DNA from: Microbispora hainanensis
Lineage (GTDB): Bacteria; Actinomycetota; Actinomycetes; Streptosporangiales; Streptosporangiaceae
Length of the DNA: 64,000 nucleotides
Reading direction: 5' to 3'
NCBI RefSeq assembly: GCF_036186745.1
Contig: NZ_CP108086.1
Location: 6,758,001-6,822,000 of the forward strand
The translations under genes and the position numbers were made by a program. Positions within the stretch are counted from its first letter, which is position 1. Every line of letters starts with the position of its first letter. This document shows positions 34,339 to 43,155 of the stretch, in pieces. The notes under the pieces are model-generated. The model was given only the letters and a program-made list of their open reading frames with translations, did not search any database and had not been told where the DNA came from.

Positions 34339-34738
34339 ATGAGCGACAGGACCGCGCTCGGCGACCGCATGAAGGCGTACGAGCGGGCCACCAGGAGTGT
34401 GCTGCCGCGCCGGGCGTACACGATCCTGCGGGTGGACGGGCGGGCGTTCCACACCTTCCTCCGGGACGCCCGGCGGCCGTTCGACCCCGCGGTCATGGAC
34501 GCCATGAACGAGGTGGGCAGGGCGCTGTGCGAGGAGATCACCGGCAGTGTGTTCGCCTACGTGCAGTCCGACGAGTGCAGCGTCCTCGCGACCCCGGACG
34601 GGAAAGGCGGAGACCGTCCTCGCCGAGCGGTCGTGGTGGGAGGCGCGGGCGGCGCCCCACTTCACCGCGGACCCCGCCGGATGGCTCGCCGCCGTCATCC
34701 CCGTCATGCCGTCGCCGACCGCGGGAAGGACCTCATGA
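34339..34738 (+). pseudogene. Thg1-like tRNA(His) guanylyltransferase remnant, internally deleted and frameshifted
   Basis: The first ~88 codons read as an intact Thg1 N-terminus: MSDRTALGDRMKAYERATRS, then LRVDGRAFHTFLRD with the catalytic Asp and YVQSDECSVLA with the second acidic site. After about 34600 this frame turns into Arg-rich nonsense. In another frame the DNA from about 34603 to the stop at 34736-34738 reads KAETVLAERSWWEARAAPHF and AGWLAAVIPVMPSP, which is the normal C-terminus of actinobacterial Thg1-like proteins. About 120-130 middle codons are missing. A good ribosome site (GAGGAGA) and ATG remain, so a truncated product could still be made. The end lies in a 20-bp repeat array. 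Confidence 0.8.
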
Positions 34739-34782
34739 CCGCGGGGAGGCGCTCATGAGCGCCGGAAGGACCTCATGACGCG
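34723..34782. repeat. 20-bp tandem repeat at converging gene ends
   Basis: Three units of 20 bases (34723, 34743, 34763) share a GGAAGGACCTCATGA core; the first and third keep a 16-base identical block GGAAGGACCTCATGAC (34724-34739 and 34764-34779). They contain the stop of the Thg1 remnant and the stop of the convergent LacI gene. Confidence 0.88.
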
Positions 34783-35885
34783 GCGTCTCGTCCGCCGGCG
34801 CGCGGCGGCGCCGTGCTCTCGCGGACGACCAGCCGGGTGGGGACCAGCTCGGTGCCGGGCCGGGACGTGCCGCCCTCGCGGATCTGCCGCAGGACCCCCT
34901 GGACGCACCGCCGCCCCACCTCGGCGAAGTCCTGGTGGACGGTCGTCAGCGGAGGCACGAAGCAGGAGGCGTCGGGGATGTCGTCGAAGCCGACCACGCT
35001 GACGTCGGCGGGCACCGCCAGCCCCCGCTCGTGGAAGGCGCGCAGCAGGCCGAGGGCCATCTGGTCGTTGGAGGCGAACACCGCCGTGCAGCTCGGCTCG
35101 GCGGCCAGCTCCAGCCCGGCCTCGTAGCCCGACTCCGCCGACCAGTCGCCGTGCAGCGGCGGGGGCACGGGCCGCCCGGCCTCCCGCAGGGCCACGCGCC
35201 AGGCCTGCTCGCGGCGCTGGCTGGCGAAGGACGTCTGGGGGCCGGTGACGTGCCAGACCGTCTCATGCCCCAGGTCGAGGAGGTGGCGTACGGCGAGCCG
35301 GGCGCCTTCCGCCTGGTCGGTGTCGACGACGCTGTAGCGGTCTCCGGCGTCGGAGTCCACGACGACGACGTGGACTCCGGGAGGAAGCGTCACCGTGCCG
35401 GCGTCGAGCAGGTGGATCTCGATGATGACGATGACGGCGTCGACCGCCAGCTCGCCCATCCTGGTGAACGCGCCCAGCACGTTGTCCTGGGTGGGGATGC
35501 CGATGGGGATCAGCGTGATCGCGTAGCCCTCGGCCGCGGCGTGGGTGGCGATGGCCTCCACGGTGCGGCTGTTGCCGGTCGAGGCCAGCCCGAAAAGGAT
35601 CACGCCGATCGTGTTGAACTGGCCGTAGCGCAGCGCCCGGGCGGCGCTGTTGGGGCGGTATCCCAGCTCCCGCATCGCCGCGAGCACCTGTTCGCGGGTC
35701 GCGCCGACGACGCCGGGGTGGCCGTTGGCGACCCGCGAGACCGTCTGGGACGAGACGCCCGCGAGCTTGGCCACGTCGGCCATGGAGACCCGCTGCTTGC
35801 GGCGCCCGCCCGGGATGCCCGAGCCGCCCCGCTGTGCGCCGCCGACCGCCGCCGGCGCCTGCCGGGCCGGGCCGTCCGGATTCAT
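34773..35885 (-). CDS. LacI-family repressor of the galactoside uptake operon
   Basis: 370 residues. After a variable 33-residue lead, the helix-turn-helix reads SMADVAKLAGVSSQTVSRVA with the hinge RPNSAARALR, followed by a ribose-binding-protein-like sensor (about 95-355; VVGFDDIPDASCFVPPLTTV). The QTVSRV recognition helix is that of GalR/LacI proteins, which bind palindromes with a central CG. Three such palindromes, ACGT-centred, occupy the 278-bp gap to the divergent ABC genes. Control of those genes and of the GH42 gene behind them is therefore very likely. Its stop lies in the 20-bp repeat array. Confidence 0.9.
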   Translation of the reverse strand: MNPDGPARQAPAAVGGAQRGGSGIPGGRRKQRVSMADVAKLAGVSSQTVSRVANGHPGVVGATREQVLAAMRELGYRPNSAARALRYGQFNTIGVILFGLASTGNSRTVEAIATHAAAEGYAITLIPIGIPTQDNVLGAFTRMGELAVDAVIVIIEIHLLDAGTVTLPPGVHVVVVDSDAGDRYSVVDTDQAEGARLAVRHLLDLGHETVWHVTGPQTSFASQRREQAWRVALREAGRPVPPPLHGDWSAESGYEAGLELAAEPSCTAVFASNDQMALGLLRAFHERGLAVPADVSVVGFDDIPDASCFVPPLTTVHQDFAEVGRRCVQGVLRQIREGGTSRPGTELVPTRLVVRESTAPPRAGGRDAAS

Positions 35886-36007
35886 TCCTGTGTCGCTCCC
35901 GCCTGCTCGCCCTCGTCGCCGGAGATCGTACGCCGTGATCCACCGGGGTGTGACCTGGGGAGCCTCTTGACCTCTCGTGGGACGAGTGCCACCATACCGC
36001 AGCAGAA

Positions 36008-36019
36008 GTTTACGTAAAC
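36008..36019. promoter_or_regulatory. LacI operator 1
   Basis: GTTTACGTAAAC, a perfect 12-bp palindrome, about 120 bases upstream of the LacI start. It is identical in its core to the site at 36082 and probably serves LacI autoregulation. Confidence 0.75.
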
Positions 36020-36081
36020 ATAACCTCGGCGACTCAGGAAATCACCCTCTGTCACAACTGGGCGGGACTCGTTCGATCATG

Positions 36082-36097
36082 ATGTTTACGTAAACAT
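36082..36097. promoter_or_regulatory. LacI operator 2
   Basis: ATGTTTACGTAAACAT is a perfect 16-bp palindrome, 66 bases before the GTG start of the first permease gene. Operators 1 and 2 are 76 bases apart centre to centre, close to seven helical turns, allowing loop formation. Confidence 0.82.
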
Positions 36098-36105
36098 GCT
36101 CGCGA

Positions 36106-36119
36106 TGTTCACGTAAACA
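36106..36119. promoter_or_regulatory. LacI operator 3 (one mismatch)
   Basis: TGTTCACGTAAACA differs from the perfect palindrome by one base. Its centre is 23 bases from operator 2, about two helical turns, on the same face. It probably overlaps the promoter or early transcript of the ABC operon. Confidence 0.75.
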
Positions 36120-36163
36120 GGAGAGTCACGGCCGGTAACCACGCCGCGGAGAGGAGCGAGCCG

Positions 36164-37072
36164 GTGGTCTCGGAAGGGTATTCGAACGTCCGGGGAGGGT
36201 TGGCCGGCAGAGGCCGATCATGGATCGGCTGGCAGTTCGTCGGGCCGTTCATGGCGGTCTTCGCGCTGGTGTTCCTGGCTCCGATCGCCTACTCGATCTA
36301 CCTGAGCCTGTTCCGCACCCGGCTGATCGGCGGGACGTCCTTCGTCGGGGCCGACAACTACCTCGACGTCCTGCAGGACCCGCAGTTCTGGTCGGCGTTC
36401 GGGCGCGTCGCGCTCTTCCTGGTCGTCCAGGTGCCGATCATGCTGTTCCTCGCGCTGCTGGTCGCGCTCGCGATCGACAGCGGCAGGCTGTACGGCACGG
36501 CGTTCTTCCGGATCTCGGTGTTCCTGCCGTACGCGGTGCCCGCGGTCGTCGCCACGCTGATGTGGGGCTTCATGTACGGCGCCAGGTTCGGCCTGATCGG
36601 CAACATCAACGAGGCGTTCGGGCTCTCACTGCCCGACCCGCTGTCGCCCGACCTGGTCCTGGCGTCCATCGGCAACATCGTGACCTGGGAGTTCGTGGGT
36701 TACAACATGCTGATCCTCTATTCGGCGCTCAAGGTGGTGAACCCCTCGCTGTACGAGGCCGCCGCGCTCGACGGGGCGGGCCAGCTCCGGATCATCTGGG
36801 CGATCAAGCTGCCCGCGCTGCGCGGCGCGCTGGTGATCGCCACGATCTTCTCGATCATCGGCAGCTTCCAGCTGTTCAACGAGCCGAGCATCCTCAAGAC
36901 GATCGCGCCGAACTCGGTCACCACCTACTTCACGCCGAACTTCTACGCCTACTCGCTGTCCTTCGCGGGCCAGCAGTTCAACTACTCGGCGACGGTCGCC
37001 ATCGTCATGGGGATCATCACGATGATCGTCGCCTACATCGTCCAGCTGCGCGGCATGCGGAAGGCGGTCTGA
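36164..37072 (+). CDS. carbohydrate ABC permease, MalF-like
   Basis: 302 residues, about six helices, beginning WIGWQFVGPFMAVFALVFLA. The EAA loop is EAAALDGAG. The GTG at 36164 has GAGGAG seven bases upstream. First gene of a three-component importer lacking its own ATPase; it is followed after three bases by the second permease. The GH42 gene at the end of the locus and the LacI regulator point to a beta-galactoside such as galactobiose or lactose as substrate. Confidence 0.92.
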   Translation: MVSEGYSNVRGGLAGRGRSWIGWQFVGPFMAVFALVFLAPIAYSIYLSLFRTRLIGGTSFVGADNYLDVLQDPQFWSAFGRVALFLVVQVPIMLFLALLVALAIDSGRLYGTAFFRISVFLPYAVPAVVATLMWGFMYGARFGLIGNINEAFGLSLPDPLSPDLVLASIGNIVTWEFVGYNMLILYSALKVVNPSLYEAAALDGAGQLRIIWAIKLPALRGALVIATIFSIIGSFQLFNEPSILKTIAPNSVTTYFTPNFYAYSLSFAGQQFNYSATVAIVMGIITMIVAYIVQLRGMRKAV

Positions 37073-37075
37073 GCC

Positions 37076-38011
37076 ATGGCGACCTCCACTCCCAGGGCAG
37101 GCCGGGCGTCCCGGCCGGCGGCGGCCACGGGCCGCGGCCCTCTGGTCATCCGGCGGCGCCGATCCTCGCAGGGCCGCCGCAGCGCGACGCTGACCGTGCT
37201 GACCGCGCTCATGCTCGTCTACACGCTGCTCCCCCTGGCGTGGCTGGTGATCAACGCCACCAAGACCCAGGAAAAGCTGCTGGGCTCCTTCGGCCTGTGG
37301 TTCAGCGGCGACTTCGCCCTGTTCGACAACATCCGCACGACCTTCACGTACAACGACGGGATCTTCGTCCGCTGGCTGCTCAACACCCTGCTGTACGTGG
37401 TCGCCGGGGCGGGCGGCGCGACCCTGCTGGCGACGCTTGCGGGCTACGGGCTGGCAAAGTTCGACTTCCCCGGCAAGAAGGCGGTGTTCGCCGTGGTCAT
37501 CGGGGCGGTGGCGGTGCCCGGCACCGCGCTCGCCGTGCCCACGTTCCTGATGTTCGCGAAGATGGGCCTGACCGACACCCCGTGGTCGATCATCATCCCG
37601 TCGCTGGTCTCGCCGTTCGGCCTCTATCTGATGTGGACCTTCGCCAACGACGCCGTACCCAAGGAGATCCTGGAGTCGGCGCGGGTGGACGGCTCGGGCG
37701 AGTTCCGCACCTTCTTCCGCATCAGCCTGCCGCTGCTGGCGCCCGGCCTGGTCACGGTCCTGCTGTTCAACGTGGTCGCGACCTGGAACAACTACTTCCT
37801 GCCACTGATCATGCTGAAGAACCCCGACTGGTATCCGCTCACGGTCGGCCTGAAGGAATGGAACCAGCAGGCCCTCACGGCGGGCGGCGAGGCCGTCTTC
37901 AACCTCGTGATCACCGGTTCGCTGATCACCATCATCCCGCTGATCGCGGCGTTCCTGCTGCTGCAGCGCTACTGGCAGTCGGGCCTGGCCGCCGGAAGCG
38001 TCAAGGAATGA
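37076..38011 (+). CDS. carbohydrate ABC permease, MalG-like
   Basis: 311 residues. A basic N-terminal tail of about 35 residues precedes six helices; the EAA loop reads ESARVDGSG. The RYWQSGLAAGSVKE end is the standard tail of MalG-like permeases. Starts three bases after the stop of its partner and lies 65 bases before the binding-protein gene. Confidence 0.92.
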   Translation: MATSTPRAGRASRPAAATGRGPLVIRRRRSSQGRRSATLTVLTALMLVYTLLPLAWLVINATKTQEKLLGSFGLWFSGDFALFDNIRTTFTYNDGIFVRWLLNTLLYVVAGAGGATLLATLAGYGLAKFDFPGKKAVFAVVIGAVAVPGTALAVPTFLMFAKMGLTDTPWSIIIPSLVSPFGLYLMWTFANDAVPKEILESARVDGSGEFRTFFRISLPLLAPGLVTVLLFNVVATWNNYFLPLIMLKNPDWYPLTVGLKEWNQQALTAGGEAVFNLVITGSLITIIPLIAAFLLLQRYWQSGLAAGSVKE

Positions 38012-38076
38012 CGGGCGGCGCACGGCACCGCCCCTTCGACGTCTGTCTCCTCGGATAACCCAGAAAGGCACATCCC

Positions 38077-39438
38077 ATGGCGATGAACCGCCGTCACGCC
38101 CTGCTGCTGGGCGCGGCCCTGACCGTGTCGCTCACCGCCGCCGCCTGCGGCTCCGGCGACGACGGCTCCTCCTCGGGCGCCGGCGCGGCCGCCCCCGCGG
38201 CGTCCGCGGCCGTCTCCGACGCCGACATCCAGAAGGCCCTCGACACCGGCGGCTCCATCACCGTCTGGGCGTGGGAGCCGACGCTCAAGCAGGTCGTCGC
38301 GGACTTCCAGGCCAAGTATCCGAAGGTCAAGGTCAACCTCGTCAACGCGGGCACCGGCAACGATCAGTACACCGCCCTCCAGAACGCGATCAAGGCCGGC
38401 TCGGGAGTCCCGGACGTCGCCCAGGTGGAGTACTACGCCCTGCCGCAGTTCGCCCTCGCCAAGTCGGTCACCGACCTCGCCACCCTGGGCGCGGGCAAGC
38501 TCGACGGCACCTTCACCCCCGGCCCGTGGAGCTCCGTCCACGTCGGCAACGGCATCTACGGCCTGCCCATGGACTCCGGCCCGATGGCGCTGTTCTACAA
38601 CAAGGACGTCTTCGACAAGTACGACCTCAAGGTGCCCACCACCTGGGACGAGTACCTGGCGGACGCCGAGAAGCTGCACCAGGCCAACCCGAAGGCGTAC
38701 ATCACCAACGACACCGGTGACGCGGGCTTCGCCACCAGCATGATCTGGCAGGCGGGCGGCAAGCCGTACACGGTCGACGGCACCACGGTCGGGATCGACT
38801 TCGCCGAGCCGGGCACGCAGAAGTTCACCGGCCTCTGGCAGAAGCTGATCGACGGCAAGCTGGTCGCGCCGACCAGCAGCTGGAGCGACGCCTGGTATCA
38901 GGGCCTGGGCGACGGCACCATCGCCACCCTGGTCATCGGCGCCTGGATGCCCGCCAACCTCGAGTCCGGCGTCAAGGCCGGGGCAGGCAAGTGGCGGGTC
39001 GCGCCCATGCCGCAGTGGGAGGCCGGTGGCAGGGCCACCTCCGAGAACGGCGGCAGCTCGCTCGCGATCCCCGAGGCCAGCGCCAACAAGAACCTCGCCT
39101 ACGCCTTCCTCAAGTACGCGAACGTCGACGAAGGGGTGCAGACCCGGGTGGACGGCGGCGCCTTCCCCGCCACCACCGCCCAGCTCCAGGACCAGAAGTT
39201 CCAGGACAAGGAGTTCCCCTACTTCGGCGGCCAGAAGGTCAACCAGGTGCTCGCCGAGTCGGCCTCCCAGGTCGTGAGCGGCTGGTCCTACCTGCCGTTC
39301 CAGGTCTACGCCAACAGCATCTTCAACGACACGGTCGGCAAGGCGTACACCTCCTCCACCCCGCTGCAGGACGGCCTGAAGGCCTGGCAGGACGCCTCGC
39401 TGAAGTACGGCGAGGAGCAGGGCTTCACCATCAAGTAG
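38077..39438 (+). CDS. extracellular sugar-binding lipoprotein, family 1
   Basis: 453 residues. Signal MAMNRRHALLLGAALTVSLT with lipobox AAAC (Cys 24), then a G/S/A linker, then a type I binding-protein fold: ITVWAWEPTLKQVVADFQAK at the start and AYAFLKYANVDEGVQTRVDG near the end. It delivers the sugar to the two permeases encoded upstream. Likely the most abundant product of the operon. Substrate inferred from the GH42 neighbour. Confidence 0.93.
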   Translation: MAMNRRHALLLGAALTVSLTAAACGSGDDGSSSGAGAAAPAASAAVSDADIQKALDTGGSITVWAWEPTLKQVVADFQAKYPKVKVNLVNAGTGNDQYTALQNAIKAGSGVPDVAQVEYYALPQFALAKSVTDLATLGAGKLDGTFTPGPWSSVHVGNGIYGLPMDSGPMALFYNKDVFDKYDLKVPTTWDEYLADAEKLHQANPKAYITNDTGDAGFATSMIWQAGGKPYTVDGTTVGIDFAEPGTQKFTGLWQKLIDGKLVAPTSSWSDAWYQGLGDGTIATLVIGAWMPANLESGVKAGAGKWRVAPMPQWEAGGRATSENGGSSLAIPEASANKNLAYAFLKYANVDEGVQTRVDGGAFPATTAQLQDQKFQDKEFPYFGGQKVNQVLAESASQVVSGWSYLPFQVYANSIFNDTVGKAYTSSTPLQDGLKAWQDASLKYGEEQGFTIK

Positions 39439-39552
39439 CGGTCGCCGAGGTCACCGGCCCGTCGCCGCCGCCGTTCCGCGGGGGAGCACAGCGACAGCGA
39501 CGGGCCGGGGCGAGCTTCAAGGCGGTGCCCTCACGGCGGTGCCCCCAACGTC

Positions 39553-39792
39553 ATGGTCCCGGAGGCATGGCCCCCGCAGCCATGGCCCCGCAGCCATGGG
39601 CCCGGAGTCATGAGCCCGGAGTCATGGCCCGAGGCCGCTCCCGGCCGACGCGTCCCTCGCACCGCCCACCGCCCGCGCCCACCGCCCGCGCCCACCCTCG
39701 CAACCTCACAACGCGCCATCGCGACCGAAGCGTCGCAACCGCAAGGCCGCGACCGCAAGGCCGCGACCGCAAGGCCACAACCGCAAGGGCGC
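39553..39792. repeat. two 14-bp-period repeat arrays in the gap after the binding protein
   Basis: From 39553 about six units of 14-15 bases begin ATGGCCC or similar (e.g. ATGGCCCCGCAGCC, ATGGGCCCGGAGTC). From 39737 to 39792 four units of exactly 14 bases follow (GACCGCAAGGCCGC and variants). The 486-bp stretch 39439-39924 holds these arrays and CCGCCC-rich sequence; long open frames across it are compositional and I see no other gene. Confidence 0.85.
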
Positions 39793-39924
39793 AGTCGCAC
39801 GCCACCACCACACGACCGCATCACCGCATATGTACTTCCGCGGCGCCGCCGACCGGCGGCACCGTCCCGGCCACCGGCAGCCGATCCCCGGGCCGCCGGT
39901 CCTCCCCCCGCGAAAGGAAGCACC

Positions 39925-40149
39925 ATGCACGCCCACCCCCGCAACAACCTCGGAACGCGCTCCCATCGCCGTCCACTCCCCTGCGCGCTCACAGCACTGG
40001 CCGTCGTCTCCGCGGGCGTACTCGCCGATGCGACGCCGGCCCGGTCCGGCATGCGCCTGGACGCCGGCCAGGCCCGCACCTCCGACGGCACCCCGGCCGT
40101 CCTGTGGGCCCGCGACGGCGGCGCCGACCGGCAATGGAAGACCACGTAA
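39925..40149 (+). pseudogene. remnant of a secreted, ricin-lectin-like enzyme
   Basis: 74 codons with a proper ribosome site (GAAAGGAAG). The product starts MHAHPRNN and has a signal-peptide-like stretch, RPLPCALTALAVVSAGVLAD. It then runs directly into MRLDAGQARTSDGTPAVLWA and GGADRQWKTT. The second half imitates a ricin-B beta-trefoil repeat ending in the QxW motif, which normally forms the last tens of residues of a secreted glycosidase. The catalytic part that should lie between is missing. Given the galactoside operon around it, a GH53 endo-galactanase or similar secreted enzyme is a likely ancestor, but nothing of the catalytic domain remains to confirm this. Confidence 0.6.
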
Positions 40150-40170
40150 CCATCATTCGAAGGAGTCGCT

Positions 40171-42210
40171 GTGAACGCTGACCGGCACCGTTGGGTGCGC
40201 TGGCCGTCCGACCCCGGACGGGCCCGCCTGGGGTTCGGGGCCGACTACAACCCCGAGCAGTGGCCCCGGGAGGTCTGGGACGAGGACATGCGCGCGATGC
40301 GGGCGGCCGGGGTGAACATCGTCTCCTTGGCGATCTTCTCGTGGGCGCGGATCCAGCCGAGCGAGGACGTCTGGGACTTCGACTGGCTCGACGACGCGAT
40401 GGACCTGCTGCACGCCCACGGCATCGCCGTCGACCTGGCCACCGCGACGGCCTCGCCGCCGCCGTGGCTGACGGCCAAGCATCCGGAGATCCTCCCCGTG
40501 GACCGGCACGGCCGCACGCTGTGGCCGGGTGCGCGGCAGCACTGGCGGCCGACCTCCCCCGTCTTCCGGGAGCACGCGCTGCGGCTGACCCGGGCCCTCG
40601 CGGAGCGCTACGCCGGTCACCCCACCCTCGCCGCCTGGCACGTCTCCAACGAGCTCGGCTGCCACAACGTCTACGACTTCTCCGACGACGCCGCGGCCGC
40701 CTTCCGCGCGTGGCTGCGGGCCCGGTACGGCACGCTCGACGAGCTGAACCGCGCCTGGGCGACCTCGTTCTGGTCCCAGCGCTACAGCGACTGGTCGCAG
40801 ATCCTGCCGCCGCGCCTGGCCGCCTCCTACCCCAACCCCACCCAGCAGCTCGACTTCGCGCGGTTCTCCTCCGACGCGCTGAAAGACCACCTGCGCGCGG
40901 AGCGGGACATCCTGCGCGAGCTGACCCCGGACGTCCCCGTGACCACGAACTTCATGGTCATGGGCGAGACCAAGGGCATGGACTACGCCGACTGGGCCCG
41001 GGAGGTCGACTTCGTCTCCAACGACCACTACGTGCTGACCGGCCCCCAGGCTCAGGACGAGCTGTCCTTCTCGGCCAACCTCACCGGCTCGCTCGCCGGC
41101 GGCCGGCCGTGGTTCCTGATGGAGCACTCCACCAGCGCGGTCAACTGGCAGCCGGTCAACCTGGCGAAGCGGCCCGGCGGCATGGCCCGCGACTCGCTCA
41201 CCCACGTCGGCTACGGCGCCGACGCGGTCTGCTTCTTCCAGTGGCGGCAGTCGGCGGGCGGGGCCGAGAAGTACCACTCGGCGATGGTGCCCCACGCCGG
41301 CACCGACAGCGAGGTGTTCCGTTCGGTCGCCGACCTGGGCGCCACGCTGGCCGCCCTCGCGCCGGTCGCGGGCACCCGGCGGCGGCGCGCCCCCGTGGCG
41401 ATCGCGTTCGACTGGGACTCGTGGTGGGCCAGCGAGCTGGACTCCCACCCCACCTCGCTGCTGCGCTACCGCCAGGAGGCCCTCGACTGGTACACCGCGT
41501 TCCTCGACGCGGGCGTCCGCGCGGACGTGGTCGGCGTGGACGACGACCTCAGCGGCTATCGGCTGCTCGTGGCCCCGATCCTGCACGTCGTGCCCGCCGC
41601 CCTGGCCCGGCGGCTGGAGGGCTACGTCGCCTCCGGCGGCCACCTCGTCACCACGTACTTCTCCGGCATCGTCGACGAGAACGACCACGTGTGGCTCGGC
41701 GGCTACCCCGGCGCCCTGCGCGACCTGCTCGGCATCAGGATCGAGGAGTTCGGCCCCCTGCTGGACGGCGAGTCCGTCGAGCTCGACCTCGGCGTGTCCG
41801 GCACGCTGTGGACCGACCGGATCGACATCACCGACCCGGACGCCGAGGTCGTGGCGACGTACAAGACCGGCGACCACGCGGGCCGCCCCGCCGTCACGAC
41901 GCGCCGTACGGGAGCGGGCTCGGCGTCGTACGTCTCCACCCGCCTGGGCCCGGAGGGCCTGGGGGTCGTCCTTCCTCACCTGCTGGACGTCGCGGGGGTC
42001 TCCTCGGAGCTGCCGCCCGAGGCCCGCGGGCTCGTGGACGTCGCCGTCCGCACCGACGGGACGGACGACTACTGGTTCGTGATCAACCGCACCGACCGGC
42101 ACGTCGACGTGTCCGCGATCCCCGGCGACCCCCTCCGCGGCCCGGCCCTGGCTCAGGACGCGACCCTGGCTCCCCGGCAGGTCCGCATCCTGCGGCGGCC
42201 CCGCGCGTAG
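40171..42210 (+). CDS. beta-galactosidase, glycoside hydrolase family 42 (copy 2)
   Basis: 679 residues, cytosolic. GH42 hallmarks: GFGADYNPEQWPREVWDED (about residue 22), acid/base E161 in VSNELGC, nucleophile E318 in LMEHSTSA, then the trimerisation domain (YVASGGHLVTTYFSGIVDEN) and a small C-terminal beta domain. The GTG at 40171 follows AAGGAG by five bases. It closes the LacI-controlled ABC operon and hydrolyses the imported galactoside. It differs substantially from copy 1 at 8401, e.g. SNELGC against SNEYGP, so the two probably have different linkage preference rather than being recent duplicates. Confidence 0.94.
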   Translation: MNADRHRWVRWPSDPGRARLGFGADYNPEQWPREVWDEDMRAMRAAGVNIVSLAIFSWARIQPSEDVWDFDWLDDAMDLLHAHGIAVDLATATASPPPWLTAKHPEILPVDRHGRTLWPGARQHWRPTSPVFREHALRLTRALAERYAGHPTLAAWHVSNELGCHNVYDFSDDAAAAFRAWLRARYGTLDELNRAWATSFWSQRYSDWSQILPPRLAASYPNPTQQLDFARFSSDALKDHLRAERDILRELTPDVPVTTNFMVMGETKGMDYADWAREVDFVSNDHYVLTGPQAQDELSFSANLTGSLAGGRPWFLMEHSTSAVNWQPVNLAKRPGGMARDSLTHVGYGADAVCFFQWRQSAGGAEKYHSAMVPHAGTDSEVFRSVADLGATLAALAPVAGTRRRRAPVAIAFDWDSWWASELDSHPTSLLRYRQEALDWYTAFLDAGVRADVVGVDDDLSGYRLLVAPILHVVPAALARRLEGYVASGGHLVTTYFSGIVDENDHVWLGGYPGALRDLLGIRIEEFGPLLDGESVELDLGVSGTLWTDRIDITDPDAEVVATYKTGDHAGRPAVTTRRTGAGSASYVSTRLGPEGLGVVLPHLLDVAGVSSELPPEARGLVDVAVRTDGTDDYWFVINRTDRHVDVSAIPGDPLRGPALAQDATLAPRQVRILRRPRA

Positions 42211-42220
42211 CCACCGGCCT

Positions 42221-42246
42221 CCCCCGGCGAGGCGGCTCGCCGGGGG
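42221..42246. terminator. terminator hairpin after GH42 copy 2
   Basis: CCCCCGGCGAG (42221-42231) and CTCGCCGGGGG (42236-42246) pair perfectly over 11 bp with a 4-base loop, ten bases beyond the stop. Being symmetrical it can also serve the convergent gene. Confidence 0.85.
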
Positions 42247-42326
42247 CGCGATCAGCGGGGCGCGATCAGCAGGGCACGATCAGTGGGGGGCGATCAGCAG
42301 GGGGCGATCAGCGGGACGGGATCAGC
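42243..42326. repeat. 14-bp tandem repeat, six copies, between convergent genes
   Basis: Units of exactly 14 bases with consensus GGGGCGCGATCAGC start at 42243, 42257, 42271, 42285, 42299 and 42313. The first overlaps the right arm of the terminator and the last contains the stop codon of the minus-strand gene at 42322. Confidence 0.93.
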
Positions 42327-42981
42327 GGGGCGCGTCGAGGACGACGACGTACACGCCGCGGGCCTCGGTCTCGTCGTGCAGCCGCCAGCCGGCCGTGACG
42401 TGACCCCGGGTTCTCCCGGCGTCCGCTTCGCCGGGCCGCATGACGCGGGTGAAGCGCAGGGTCAGCCGTCCGCCGCCGTCGCCGTCCACGACGATGTCGG
42501 TGGCGTGCGGCCCGTCGGCCACGCCGGTCAGCCGGACAGGGCCCGGCACCGGGGCTCCCGTGAGGCTCGCGACGACCGAGGGGTCGGGGGTGTCGCTCAC
42601 GCTCTGGTGCTGCGGCTCGGCGTCGCCGTGGAGCAGGGCGTGGAGCTGCGCGACGAGGACCGGGTCGTGGGTGCCGTCGTAGACCCACCGCGGTCCCAGC
42701 ACGCCGTGCTCCGCCGTACCGATGAGGGCGTGGGCGGTGTCCTCCAGCGGCGCCCCTCGATAGGTGAGCGGCACGTGATAGGAGACCGGCCGGTCGCCGG
42801 ACACGTCGGTGACCACCATGAAGTCGATGCCGACCTCGCCCTTCGGGTCGTCGAGCCGGAAGCCGCCGCCCTTCAGCAGCTCCGGCCGCCCCTCGCCTTC
42901 GTACCAGGGCCGGGTGGGAAGCCAGGACGTGAGCAGCTCCAGCTTGGTGGGCGTCAAGGTGGTGCGATGGATGACTGCCAT
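42322..42981 (-). CDS. maltokinase N-terminal cap-domain-like protein
   Basis: 219 residues. The opening MAVIHRTTLTPTKLELLTSW then LPTRPWYEGEG, followed by a beta-rich domain with GVLGPRWVYDGTHDPVLV, resembles the stand-alone form of the cap domain that precedes actinobacterial maltokinases (Mak N-cap, CG0192-like). No kinase domain follows. ATG at 42981 with AAGGGG upstream. The role of stand-alone cap proteins is not known to me. The stop codon lies in the 14-bp repeat array. Confidence 0.7.
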   Translation of the reverse strand: MAVIHRTTLTPTKLELLTSWLPTRPWYEGEGRPELLKGGGFRLDDPKGEVGIDFMVVTDVSGDRPVSYHVPLTYRGAPLEDTAHALIGTAEHGVLGPRWVYDGTHDPVLVAQLHALLHGDAEPQHQSVSDTPDPSVVASLTGAPVPGPVRLTGVADGPHATDIVVDGDGGGRLTLRFTRVMRPGEADAGRTRGHVTAGWRLHDETEARGVYVVVLDAPR

Positions 42982-43155
42982 AGCGTGAAGCCCCTTCGTC
43001 GACGTCCTGTGTCTCGTGCTCCCCGGCGTCACGGCCGGGGCGGATCATCGTCTCACACGCCCCCTCGGCGGCTCTCCGTGTGCTTCCCCGACCAGTACGG
43101 ACCCGCGCGGGGGCGGGGTCGGGTGACCCACGCCCCCAGGCGGCCTTGCATGGTG

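Noticed and set aside
39553-39924. Upstream in-frame extension of the secreted remnant
   Set aside because: It consists of 14-bp repeat units and Pro/Arg/Ala-rich sequence. The ATG at 39925 with a good ribosome site and signal peptide is the natural start.
40153-42102. A 649-codon minus-strand frame opposite GH42 copy 2
   Set aside because: Antisense shadow; no ribosome site, no recognisable domain.
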